DNA from: Gammaproteobacteria bacterium
GTDB lineage: Bacteria; Pseudomonadota; Gammaproteobacteria; Burkholderiales; Rhodocyclaceae
Reading direction: 5' to 3'
Assembly (NCBI GenBank): GCA_018819515.1
Contig: JAHJPX010000006.1
Coordinates: 1-64,000, forward strand
DNA: 64,000 nt
The notes under the pieces were generated by a model. It made no database searches and was not told the DNA's origin. It worked only from the letters and a program-made list of their open reading frames with translations. The translations under genes and the position numbers were made by a program. Of the stretch, positions 17,812 through 25,358 are shown one piece after another. The stretch's first letter is position 1, and each line of letters begins with the position of its first letter.

Positions 17812-17916
17812 TCTGGGTTGCTTCGCTATTTGTAGGCCAACTAGGGCCGTCTGACGCTGCGGGGCACTGCAATGCCTCACCGACGTGCCGGAGCGCGAGT
17901 GGCGCGGTTTCCGTCC

Positions 17917-18246
17917 TCAGACTTTCAGGCTGATGCGTCGGTGTTTGCGCCTGTCCGGGTTTTTCTTGCGCGTGTCGAGCGTGGTCGGGTACTCCTTCCG
18001 GCGGCGCTCCTCGTTGCGTCGGTCTTCGCCGGCGTACGGTACGGTTTCCTCGACTGCGGGTTCAGCAGCACTGCCCTCGCGCTTTTCAAGTACCTGTCCG
18101 CCCCGGCTTGCTGCGAACGACCTATTGTCCTCACCGACCGCGCCAAGCTGCTCGACCGGGCCGAATTCGCGGCCGGCTGCCGGGCCGGGCAGGGGGCTGA
18201 CGGTTACCGGTCCTTTAGTCAGAGATGGGCGAAGGCGAGTTTTCAT
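17917..18246 (-). CDS. Small charged protein of unknown function
   Basis: The 109-residue reading frame ends in a strongly basic tail, RRRKEYPTTLDTRKKNPDRR followed by KHRRISLKV. That C-terminal pattern (an ERRR...P...LDTR...DRR layout) recalls small uncharacterised proteins seen in betaproteobacteria; I cannot name a function. The ATG at 18246 has no good ribosome-binding site. The frame stays open up to a perfect TAAGGAGGT site at 18327-18319 that has no ATG, GTG or TTG at proper spacing, so the true start may be unusual. It lies downstream of queG on the same strand and may share its transcript. The flanks 17812-17916 and 18247-18348 hold nothing else I can identify. Confidence 0.5.
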   Translation of the reverse strand: MKTRLRPSLTKGPVTVSPLPGPAAGREFGPVEQLGAVGEDNRSFAASRGGQVLEKREGSAAEPAVEETVPYAGEDRRNEERRRKEYPTTLDTRKKNPDRRKHRRISLKV

Positions 18247-18348
18247 AAGGCAAAACAGCGGGATATGGGAAGTCGTTACGGCATCCCGGCGGATATCTTT
18301 AACGTTGCTATATGGGGTACCTCCTTAGGGTGACGAAGGTCGCAATCG

Positions 18349-19398
18349 TCAGCAGTGTGCCTTGAGCGCCCAGCGCACGTGTTCCCGCACCAGTTCCGAT
18401 TCGTCGTCGCGGCGCGATTCCAGGGCGGCGACGATCTCGGGGCTGGTCGGAGCGTTGCCGAGTGCGACGGCAATGTTGCGCAACCATCGCTCGTAACCAA
18501 TTCGGCGGATCGCGGAGCCGGCGTGGCGTGTCGCCACGGCTGACTTTTCCCAAAGGAACAGCTCGACGAGTGTCGTAGTGTCGAGTTCGTGGCGAGGCGC
18601 GAAGTCTGGCTCCTTGGAAAGCGGAACATCGCGGTTCCATGGACAGCAGAGCTGACAATCGTCGCAGCCGTAAATGCGGTTGCCGATCAGCGGCCGCAGT
18701 TCCTCGGGAATGCTGCCTTTGAGTTCAATGGTGAGATAGGAAATGCAGCGGCGAGCGTCGAGCCGATAGGGCGCGACGATCGCGCCGGTCGGGCAGGCGT
18801 CGAGACAGGCGCGGCAGGTGCCGCAGTGATCGCCGACCGGGTCATCGGGTGGCAGCGGCAGGTCGGTATAGATTTCGCCGAGGAAGAACCAGGATCCCGC
18901 ATCGCGGTCGAGCAGCAGCGTATGCTTGCCGCGCCAACCCAGCCCCGCCCGGGATGCCAGTTCGACTTCCATGACCGGGGCCGAGTCGACAAACACGCGA
19001 TAGCTGCCCGGCCCGATCTCCGCTGCCAGGCGCCCGGCAAGTTGTTGCAGGCGTCCGCGCAGCACTTTGTGATAATCGCGGCCCAGCGCATACCGTGATA
19101 CGTAGGCGCGACAACCGTCGGCGAGGTTGGCCTCGGCGTCGGCGGCATCGGGCAGGTAATCCATGCGCACGACGATTACGGCGCGCGTGCCCGGCAGCAG
19201 TTCCTGCGGGCGGGTACGTTTGACGCCGTGAGCCGCCATATAATCCATCTCGCCGTGATAGCCGGCCGCAAGCCAGGCGGCGAGCGATTCTTCGGCACCC
19301 GGCAGGTCGGTGCCGGCGATGCGTACCGCGGCGAAGCCGAGGTTCCGGCCCCACTCCTTGATGCGCGCCACCAGTGCCCGCGAATTTTCGGCATCCAT
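18349..19398 (-). CDS. queG: Epoxyqueuosine reductase
   Basis: QueG reduces epoxyqueuosine to queuosine in tRNA using a corrinoid and two [4Fe-4S] clusters. The 349-residue protein has the ferredoxin-like motifs CGTCRACLDACPTGAI and CDDCQLCCPWN, and a HEAT-like tail with RWLRNIAVALGNAP. ATG 19398 gives the standard start; it lies back to back with tsaE, 10 bp apart. Residues around 284-292 are encoded by a dispersed-motif copy (KSAVATRHA), apparently replacing a segment of similar length in E. coli QueG. Confidence 0.93.
   Translation of the reverse strand: MDAENSRALVARIKEWGRNLGFAAVRIAGTDLPGAEESLAAWLAAGYHGEMDYMAAHGVKRTRPQELLPGTRAVIVVRMDYLPDAADAEANLADGCRAYVSRYALGRDYHKVLRGRLQQLAGRLAAEIGPGSYRVFVDSAPVMEVELASRAGLGWRGKHTLLLDRDAGSWFFLGEIYTDLPLPPDDPVGDHCGTCRACLDACPTGAIVAPYRLDARRCISYLTIELKGSIPEELRPLIGNRIYGCDDCQLCCPWNRDVPLSKEPDFAPRHELDTTTLVELFLWEKSAVATRHAGSAIRRIGYERWLRNIAVALGNAPTSPEIVAALESRRDDESELVREHVRWALKAHC
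18525..18548 (-). repeat. Dispersed 24-bp motif inside queG
   Basis: This is a perfect copy in minus orientation, so the queG coding strand reads the consensus as AAAA plus core. It is read in a different frame (KSAVATRHA) from those in dxs and the SpoIIAA-like gene. Confidence 0.85.
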
Positions 19399-19408
19399 GA
19401 AGGACATT

Positions 19409-19897
19409 ATGAACATCATTCTGGCCGACGAATCAGCCACCCTCGCGCTCGGCGCGGCGCTGGCCCCGTGCATGCAACCGGGGCTGGTCGTTTGGCTCGA
19501 TGGCGACCTCGGCGCGGGCAAGACGACGCTGGTACGGGGCTTGTTGCGGGCACTCGGTGAAGCCGGCGCAGTCAAAAGCCCTACTTACAACCTACTTGAA
19601 CTTCATGTCGTTTCTGGATTAAACTTGTATCACTTTGATTTTTATAGGCTCAACCAACCGGAAGAATATCTGGATGCAGGCTTGGACGAATACTTCCGTG
19701 GCAACGGCATCTGTCTGGTCGAATGGCCAGACAGGGCGGTGCCCTATTTGCCGTCCGCTGACCTGCACATTCGCCTTTCCGTCGGCGGTGACGGGCGTAT
19801 GGCCGACATCCATTCCGGCAGTGAGCGGGGCGAACGATGCCTGACGAGTTCAGCTCCTCTCGCCGCGATGTTCTCCGCTTCGCCGCCGCAGCGCTGA
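19409..19897 (+). CDS. tsaE: tRNA threonylcarbamoyladenosine synthesis ATPase TsaE
   Basis: TsaE is the ATPase that works with TsaB and TsaD in making t6A37 of ANN-decoding tRNAs. The 162-residue protein has the P-loop GDLGAGKTTLVRGLL, the VKSPTYNL block, YHFDFYRL and LVEWPDR. ATG 19409 follows GAAGGA; an in-frame ATG at 19397 is an alternative. Its end overlaps the amidase gene by 61 bp in another frame, so the C-terminal tail is longer than usual. Confidence 0.92.
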   Translation: MNIILADESATLALGAALAPCMQPGLVVWLDGDLGAGKTTLVRGLLRALGEAGAVKSPTYNLLELHVVSGLNLYHFDFYRLNQPEEYLDAGLDEYFRGNGICLVEWPDRAVPYLPSADLHIRLSVGGDGRMADIHSGSERGERCLTSSAPLAAMFSASPPQR

Positions 19898-21090
19898 CGC
19901 TATCGGTTACGCCGTTGCGCGGCGCGCTGGCGGCGGCACAGCCGACGGTGATGGCCGTGCGCGTCTGGCCGGCGGAAGACTACACGCGCGTCGCGCTCGA
20001 ATACGATCGGCCGGTGCGTTTCACGCACGTGATGGTCAGGAATCCGGATCGCTTGGTAGTGGACATCGAAGACGTCGAGTTCAACTCCGTATTGAGCAGC
20101 CTGCCGGAGAAGATTGCCGAAAACGATCCCTACATCAAAATGATTCGTGCCGGCCGCAACCGTCCGGGCGTCGTACGCTTGGTGATCGAACTGAAGGCGG
20201 ACATCAAGCCGCAGGTCTTCACGCTGAAGCCTATCGGTGACTATGGATATCGTTTGGTACTCGACCTTTACCCAGTGGCCGAGGTCGATCCATTGCTAGC
20301 GCTCCTGGAGAGCGAAGAAAACAAGCGTCGTGACCGCTCGTCGCCACGCCAGGAAGAAAGCGCTGAGATATCGCGGCTCGTTACTGTTGTGCTCGACCCG
20401 GGGCACGGCGGCGAAGACCCCGGCGCAGTCGGGCGCCGTGGCAGCTACGAGAAAAACGTCACGCTCTCGATTGCGCATCGACTCAAGGCCAAGATCGACG
20501 CCGAACCGAACATGCGTTCGGTGCTGACGCGCGATAGCGACTACTTTGTCCCGCTTGGAAAGCGTGTGCAAAAGGCGCGGCGCGTGCAGGCCGACCTGTT
20601 CGTCTCCGTGCATGCCGATGCCTTCGTCAAGCCTACGGCGAAAGGATCTAGCGTCTATGTGCTATCCGAGAACGGCGCCTCGTCGACTGCTGCGCGCTGG
20701 TTGGCGCAGAAGGAAAACGCCGCCGACCTGATCGGTGGCGCCAACTTTGCGGTCAAGGACAAGCACCTTGCACGCACGCTGCTCGACCTGTCGCAGACCG
20801 CCACCATCAACGACAGCCTCAAGCTCGGGAAGGATGTGCTCGGTGAACTCGGACGCATCAATACCCTGCATCGGGGCCGCGTGGAACAGGCTGGCTTTGC
20901 GGTGCTCAAGGCGCCTGACATTCCGTCCATACTGGTCGAGACGGCATTCATTTCGAATCCCGATGAAGAGCGGCGCCTCGCCGACGAGGACTATCAGGAT
21001 CAAATGGCCGACGCGATTTTGCGCGGCATCAAGCGCTACTTCGCCAAAAATCCGCCCTTGGCGAAATCGAAATTGGCCCGCCTGGACTGA
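19837..21090 (+). CDS. amiC: N-acetylmuramoyl-L-alanine amidase, Tat-exported
   Basis: This periplasmic enzyme splits septal murein during cell separation. The 417-residue protein begins with a twin-arginine signal (SSRRDVLRFAAAALTL), then an AMIN domain (about 38-140) for envelope targeting, then an Amidase_3 catalytic domain (about 185-405) with zinc-ligand segments VVLDPGHGGEDPGA, SVHADAF and the C-terminal ILVETAFISN. It overlaps tsaE, and tsaE-amiC pairing is common. AmiC and AmiB cannot be separated by sequence here; the Tat signal favours AmiC. Confidence 0.88.
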   Translation: MPDEFSSSRRDVLRFAAAALTLSVTPLRGALAAAQPTVMAVRVWPAEDYTRVALEYDRPVRFTHVMVRNPDRLVVDIEDVEFNSVLSSLPEKIAENDPYIKMIRAGRNRPGVVRLVIELKADIKPQVFTLKPIGDYGYRLVLDLYPVAEVDPLLALLESEENKRRDRSSPRQEESAEISRLVTVVLDPGHGGEDPGAVGRRGSYEKNVTLSIAHRLKAKIDAEPNMRSVLTRDSDYFVPLGKRVQKARRVQADLFVSVHADAFVKPTAKGSSVYVLSENGASSTAARWLAQKENAADLIGGANFAVKDKHLARTLLDLSQTATINDSLKLGKDVLGELGRINTLHRGRVEQAGFAVLKAPDIPSILVETAFISNPDEERRLADEDYQDQMADAILRGIKRYFAKNPPLAKSKLARLD

Positions 21091-21420
21091 TTCTTATATC
21101 GGTCGCGGTTCTCGCTGCGTCGCATCAGCAAAAGCGGCGACATCATTCTGGACGATTCTTTGCGCGCTATTGCGCTGCGGCTAACGCAATGCAGCAATCC
21201 ATAGTGCATGCCTTGGCTTATGGAAACGATAAGAAAACGTGACTGTTATTGATTCATGAATGAGGCAAATTCGCACCAAACAAACATGCTGCGAAACGCT
21301 GCATGAATCACCGAAGCGACGGTCCGGCGTCGCCAAGGCACTCCCCTGAGAGACAACCGGCGCGTCGATTCGTATTCGTTCGAGCCGCGTCCCATTGTGA
21401 GATTGAGGGGAGTCGCCTAC
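21091..21420. other. 330-bp non-coding region upstream of the reductive TCA cluster
   Basis: This region has lower GC than its surroundings and no credible protein gene. It holds a 10-bp perfect palindrome ATTCATGAAT (21252-21261) and a 19-bp imperfect palindrome (21286-21304) of form ATGC-t-GCG-aaa-CGC-t-GCAT; either could be an operator. No clear sigma-70 or sigma-54 promoter stands out. Its end carries the leader-hairpin arm described separately. Confidence 0.5.
21340..21414 (+). promoter_or_regulatory. Possible 5' leader hairpin sequestering a ribosome-binding site
   Basis: ACTCCCCT at 21340-21347 is perfectly complementary to AGGGGAGT at 21407-21414, and the pairing extends by three GC pairs past a one-base bulge. 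The 3' arm contains the GAGGGGAG ribosome-binding site of the leader ORF, so folding would hide it. The loop is about 59 nt. Whether it is regulatory is inference. Confidence 0.4.
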
Positions 21421-21495
21421 ATGTTTCAGGAAGAAAGTCCACCGCAGTACTGTCTGGATAGCGCGTATCGCGCAGCCAGACAGCGCGGCAGCTGA
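21421..21495 (+). CDS. 24-residue leader peptide ORF
   Basis: An ATG at 21421, eight bases after GAGGGGAG, opens a 24-codon frame beginning MFQEESPPQY and ending in TGA at 21493. The stop lies 6 bases before the hdrB ATG and in the same frame as hdrB, and hdrB has no good ribosome-binding site of its own. A translated leader that couples to hdrB is the simplest reading. It is not recognisable as part of a known protein. It could also be the remnant of a longer gene. Confidence 0.45.
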   Translation: MFQEESPPQYCLDSAYRAARQRGS

Positions 21496-21501
21496 GCCAG
21501 C

Positions 21502-22383
21502 ATGAAGCTTAGCTACTACCCCGGGTGCACAATGAAGAACCACGCCGCGAATTTCGAGGCGTCGCTGCTGTATTCCATGCGTCACCTGGGTGCGGAGGTT
21601 GAGGAGCTCGACCGCTGGAACTGTTGCGGTACTGTCATGGCGCTGGCGCAGGACGACATCATGCGGCAACTTGCGCCGATACGGAACCTGATTCGCGTCA
21701 AGGAATCCAACGCTTCGCGCGTCATGACGGCTTGCTCGATGTGCTACAACACCCTCAAGCGCGCCAACGGGCGTGTTCGTCTTGAGCCTGCCGTGCGCGA
21801 GCGGATGAATGCGTTCATGTACGAGGAGAATGTTTCGTACGACGGCGAAGTCGATGTCCTGCATGTCCTTGAAGTCCTGCGCGAGCAGGAGGACGGCCTC
21901 AAGTCCGTTGCCGCCAAGGTGGTGAAGCCGCTGAACGGATTGCGGGTGGCGAGTTACTACGGATGCCTGCTGGTGCGTCCGCGCACCGTTGCATTCGATG
22001 ACGTCGAGGCACCAGTGTTGCTCGACGAACTGGTGACGGTGCTGGGTGGCACGGCAGTTGATTTTTCGCACAAGACCGAATGTTGCGGCGCCTACCAGAC
22101 GGTTGACAGGCCCGAGATCGTTGCCGATCGCACCTACCAGATTCTCACGGCGGCCATCGAGCAGGGCGCGGAAATGATCGCGGTGAGTTGTCCGCTCTGC
22201 GCGTTCAACCTTGATCACCGCCAGAAGGCTACCCGGAAAATCTATCCGGATTTCGAAGGCATTCCGGTCGTCTATTTCACGCAACTGATGGCCATGGCGT
22301 TCGGATGCGACGAGTCGGTACTGAAGCTGGACCTCCATCATGTGTCACCGCGCCCGCTGCTGGCGCGAGTCGGACTTCTCTGA
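21502..22383 (+). CDS. hdrB: Heterodisulfide reductase subunit B-like protein (two CCG domains)
   Basis: The 293-residue protein has two cysteine-rich CCG domains. The first has YYPGCTMK, WNCCGT and CSMCYN; the second has YYGCLL, ECCGAYQ and CPLCAFN. In HdrB of methanogens such pairs hold two non-cubane [4Fe-4S] clusters that reduce disulfides, and both sets look complete. Length is normal for HdrB. In a bacterium without CoM and CoB, the acceptor could be a protein disulfide or, given the neighbours, the fumarate reductase. The matching HdrC is the last gene of the cluster, 20 kb away, and HdrA lies between. Confidence 0.88.
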   Translation: MKLSYYPGCTMKNHAANFEASLLYSMRHLGAEVEELDRWNCCGTVMALAQDDIMRQLAPIRNLIRVKESNASRVMTACSMCYNTLKRANGRVRLEPAVRERMNAFMYEENVSYDGEVDVLHVLEVLREQEDGLKSVAAKVVKPLNGLRVASYYGCLLVRPRTVAFDDVEAPVLLDELVTVLGGTAVDFSHKTECCGAYQTVDRPEIVADRTYQILTAAIEQGAEMIAVSCPLCAFNLDHRQKATRKIYPDFEGIPVVYFTQLMAMAFGCDESVLKLDLHHVSPRPLLARVGLL

Positions 22384-22392
22384 GGAGGGGCG

Positions 22393-22662
22393 ATGTTTTT
22401 CGGCAAACTCAAGGAAGCTCATGGGAAGGTGGTGATCAACCGGAACTGGTGCAAAGGCTGCGGCTATTGCGTCCAGTATTGCCCGACCAACGTGCTGGAG
22501 ATGTCATCGGGCTACAACCCCAAGGGCTATCACCCACCGGAGGTTAAGTCGGCAGATAGCTGCCGCAACTGCAAGTTCTGCGAGCTCATATGCCCGGAGT
22601 TTGCGATTTTTGTCATGGAAGAACTGGACGAGGAGCAGACAAGTGTCGCAGCTGCCACATAA
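22393..22662 (+). CDS. korD: Ferredoxin-like delta subunit of 2-oxoglutarate oxidoreductase
   Basis: The 89-residue protein has two [4Fe-4S] motifs, CKGCGYCVQYCP and CRNCKFCELICP, like the small KorD/OorD subunits of four-subunit 2-oxoacid oxidoreductases. It follows a strong GAGGAGGGG site and overlaps korA by 20 bp, so it is best seen as part of the Kor complex that passes electrons between ferredoxin and the thiamine site. Confidence 0.88.
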   Translation: MFFGKLKEAHGKVVINRNWCKGCGYCVQYCPTNVLEMSSGYNPKGYHPPEVKSADSCRNCKFCELICPEFAIFVMEELDEEQTSVAAAT

Positions 22663-23821
22663 GGTTACCGCAGACCCCAAGGGGGTCGAGTCCGGTCCCC
22701 ATTTCATGGACGGGGATCACGCCCTCGCCGAAGGTGCGTTGGCCGCCGGCTGCCGCTTCTTCGCGGGATATCCGATCACTCCATCGACGGAGACCGCCGA
22801 GCGCTTCGCCGAACGATGCCCGAGCGTTGGTGGTCTGTTTATCCAGATGGAAGACGAGATCGCCTCCATTGCGGCGCTCATCGGCGGTGCTTGGGGCGGT
22901 CAGAAGGTGATGACCGTGACCTCCGGCCCGGGGTTCTCTCTGATGATGGAAAACATCGGCCTGGCGGTCATGACCGAGACGCCGATGGTAATTGCCAACG
23001 TGCAGCGAGGCGGCCCTTCGACCGGCCTGCCGACCCTGACGGCGCAGCAGGACATGATGCAGGCCCGTTGGGGTTCGCATGGCGACTACCGTGCCATCTC
23101 GCTGGTTCCGGACTCGCCGCAGGAATGCTTCGATCTGGCCATTGAGGCTTTCAACCTATCCGAAACCTACCGCGTGCCGGTGTTCATCATGACCGACGAG
23201 ACGGTCGGTCATATGCACGAAAAGGTCGTTATCCCGCCGGCGGACCAGATCGAGGTTGTCGAGCGCAACTGGTACAAAGGGCCGAAAGGCGAATACCGTC
23301 CCTACCAATTTACCGGCAAGGACGTGGCGCCCATGGTGAAGGCCGGCGATGGCCATCGTTTCCATGTCACCGGCCTGACCCACGACGAGCGCGGTTATCC
23401 AGCCCTGACACCGGAGCAGAACGTCAAGGTGGTGTCGCACCTGATCAACAAGATCGATTCGAACGTCGACAAGATCAGCCGCGTCGAAGAAGATGGCATA
23501 GAGGGCGCCGACGTGGTCGTAGTGTCATACGGCATTACCTCCCGCATTGCCATTCGTGCCGTTCAGGAAGCGCGCAAGTCCGGCCTGAAGGTCGGTGTGC
23601 TGCGCCTGATTACCGTCTGGCCGCTGTGCGAGAACAAGATTCGCGAACTGGCAGGAAAAATCAAGGGCTTCGTCGTGCCCGAGATCAACTATGGGCAGAT
23701 CGTGCTGGAGATCGAGCGTTGCGCCGCAGGCAAGTGCAAGGTCATCAGCGTCAATTCCTGTGGTGGTGCCGTCCATGATCCCGAAGAAATCCTGACCGCC
23801 ATCAAGGAGGCCGCCAAATGA
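22643..23821 (+). CDS. korA: 2-oxoglutarate:ferredoxin oxidoreductase alpha subunit
   Basis: This 392-residue subunit has the signature GYPITPSTE, the QMEDEIASIAA segment, TSGPGFSLM and C-terminal VVVSYG, typical of 2-oxoacid:acceptor oxidoreductase alpha chains. With KorB it reversibly converts succinyl-CoA, CO2 and reduced ferredoxin to 2-oxoglutarate and CoA. I use GTG 22643, which follows AGGAG and gives a family-like N-terminus. It is coupled to korB by ATGA. Substrate as 2-oxoglutarate rather than pyruvate is supported by subunit layout and the neighbouring IDH, aconitase and citrate lyase genes. Confidence 0.9.
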   Translation: MSQLPHKVTADPKGVESGPHFMDGDHALAEGALAAGCRFFAGYPITPSTETAERFAERCPSVGGLFIQMEDEIASIAALIGGAWGGQKVMTVTSGPGFSLMMENIGLAVMTETPMVIANVQRGGPSTGLPTLTAQQDMMQARWGSHGDYRAISLVPDSPQECFDLAIEAFNLSETYRVPVFIMTDETVGHMHEKVVIPPADQIEVVERNWYKGPKGEYRPYQFTGKDVAPMVKAGDGHRFHVTGLTHDERGYPALTPEQNVKVVSHLINKIDSNVDKISRVEEDGIEGADVVVVSYGITSRIAIRAVQEARKSGLKVGVLRLITVWPLCENKIRELAGKIKGFVVPEINYGQIVLEIERCAAGKCKVISVNSCGGAVHDPEEILTAIKEAAK

Positions 23822-24795
23822 ATGATGTCGCTCGCAATATGGACGATGCCACCTTCCGCCAGCAGAATCCGATGGCGGAGTTTCTTCGTATGGAGCGTAT
23901 GCCGCACATCTGGTGTCCCGGCTGCGGTATCGGTTCGGTCGTTACCTCGTTTGCCGAGGCAGTCAAGGAAAGCGGCCTTGATATGGACAAGATCGCCGTC
24001 GTCTCCGGCATTGGCTGCACCGGCCGTGTCGCCGGCTACGTCAAATTCGATTCTCTACATACAACGCACGGCCGTGCCATTCCCGTTGCAACGGGGCTTA
24101 AGCTAGCCAACCCGGAACTCAAGGTCGTAGTGTTCAGCGGCGATGGCGACCTCACCAGCATCGGTGGCAACCATTTCATCCACGCCGCGCGCCGCAACAT
24201 GGATTTGGTGGTCATTTGCGTGAACAACTTCACCTATGGCATGACGGGCGGCCAGATGACGCCGACGACGCCGACTACCGCCAACGCGTCGACGACTCCC
24301 TACGGCAACTACGAATATCCCTTCAGCCTCCCCTTTCTCGCAGACGCCGCTGGCGCAACCTATGTGGCCCGCTGGACATCGCTCAATGCGCGCAATATCA
24401 CCGAGTCGATCGGGGAGGCGCTCAATCGCAAGGGCTTTTCGTTCATCGAGGTCATCACGCCCTGTACGACGCTCTATCAGCGTCGCAACCGCCTCGGCGA
24501 CGGCCTTGATGCGATGCAGTATTACCACGACGACGCCGATATCGAGCATGGCGCCGACACCCGCACGGTCGATATCACCTTCCAGGGGAAGCTGAAGACC
24601 GGCAAGTTCGTCGATCGTCAGAAACCGACGTATCTCGACGCGGTGAACACCCACTACGCGAATGTCATTGGCGACGACTATGAGCTCTATGGCAAAACTC
24701 CCATGGAGAAGAAGGCCGAGGAAGATGCGAAGAAGCACGGCATCGACGACTTGCCTGAGCCGGAACTCACCTGCGACAGCGAGGACGACGCGTAA
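23818..24795 (+). CDS. korB: 2-oxoglutarate:ferredoxin oxidoreductase beta subunit
   Basis: This 325-residue subunit binds thiamine diphosphate and probably a [4Fe-4S] cluster. It shows WCPGCGIG, SGIGCTGR, HTTHGRAIPVATGLK, the thiamine/Mg motif GDGDL followed by NNFTYGMTGGQ. The C-terminal 80 residues form an acidic, Lys-rich tail. It overlaps korA by four and korC by one base. Confidence 0.92.
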   Translation: MNDVARNMDDATFRQQNPMAEFLRMERMPHIWCPGCGIGSVVTSFAEAVKESGLDMDKIAVVSGIGCTGRVAGYVKFDSLHTTHGRAIPVATGLKLANPELKVVVFSGDGDLTSIGGNHFIHAARRNMDLVVICVNNFTYGMTGGQMTPTTPTTANASTTPYGNYEYPFSLPFLADAAGATYVARWTSLNARNITESIGEALNRKGFSFIEVITPCTTLYQRRNRLGDGLDAMQYYHDDADIEHGADTRTVDITFQGKLKTGKFVDRQKPTYLDAVNTHYANVIGDDYELYGKTPMEKKAEEDAKKHGIDDLPEPELTCDSEDDA

Positions 24796-25358
24796 TGTGG
24801 GAGATCAAGTTCTCGGGCTTCGGCGGGCAGGGGATCGTCCGCTGTGCCCTGATTACCGGCAAGGCGATTTCGCTCTACGATGGCAAATACGCCACCATGA
24901 CGCAGAGCTTTGGTCCCGAGGCGCGCGGCGGCGCCTGCCAGTCCCAACTGATCATCTCCGATAGTCGGGTGCTTTATCCGTACTGCACGGTTCCTGGCGT
25001 GCTGATCGCATTGTCTCAGGAAGCGTTCGACAAATACGAACCCGGTCTGGGCGACGGTGGCGTCCTTATCTACGAGGAAGAGCTGGTAAAGCCTTCGGGT
25101 GATCCGAACCGGGTCAAGCGCTATCCGATCCCGGCCACCCGCTTTGCCGAGGAAGCCGGCAATCGGCTCTTCACCAACCTGGTCGTTCTTGGTTTCTTTT
25201 CCGCAGTGACCGGAGCCTGTTCTCCCGACGCGATGAAGAAGGCGTTGCCGGGTCTCGTCCCGGATCGCTTCCTGAAGAAGAACATGGCGGCATTCGACAA
25301 GGGCTACGAATACGGAGTGACTCAGCACGATGCGGTTGCCGCGGGAGCCGTCCAGTGA
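24795..25358 (+). CDS. korC: 2-oxoglutarate:ferredoxin oxidoreductase gamma subunit
   Basis: This 187-residue protein is the separate gamma chain with the family start FSGFGGQGIV, the QSFGPEARGGACQSQL block and a conserved NLVVLGFFSA segment. Together with korD, korA and korB it forms a complete four-subunit enzyme like that of epsilonproteobacteria, unlike the two-subunit KorAB type. Its stop overlaps the GTG start of hdrA. Confidence 0.92.
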   Translation: MWEIKFSGFGGQGIVRCALITGKAISLYDGKYATMTQSFGPEARGGACQSQLIISDSRVLYPYCTVPGVLIALSQEAFDKYEPGLGDGGVLIYEEELVKPSGDPNRVKRYPIPATRFAEEAGNRLFTNLVVLGFFSAVTGACSPDAMKKALPGLVPDRFLKKNMAAFDKGYEYGVTQHDAVAAGAVQ

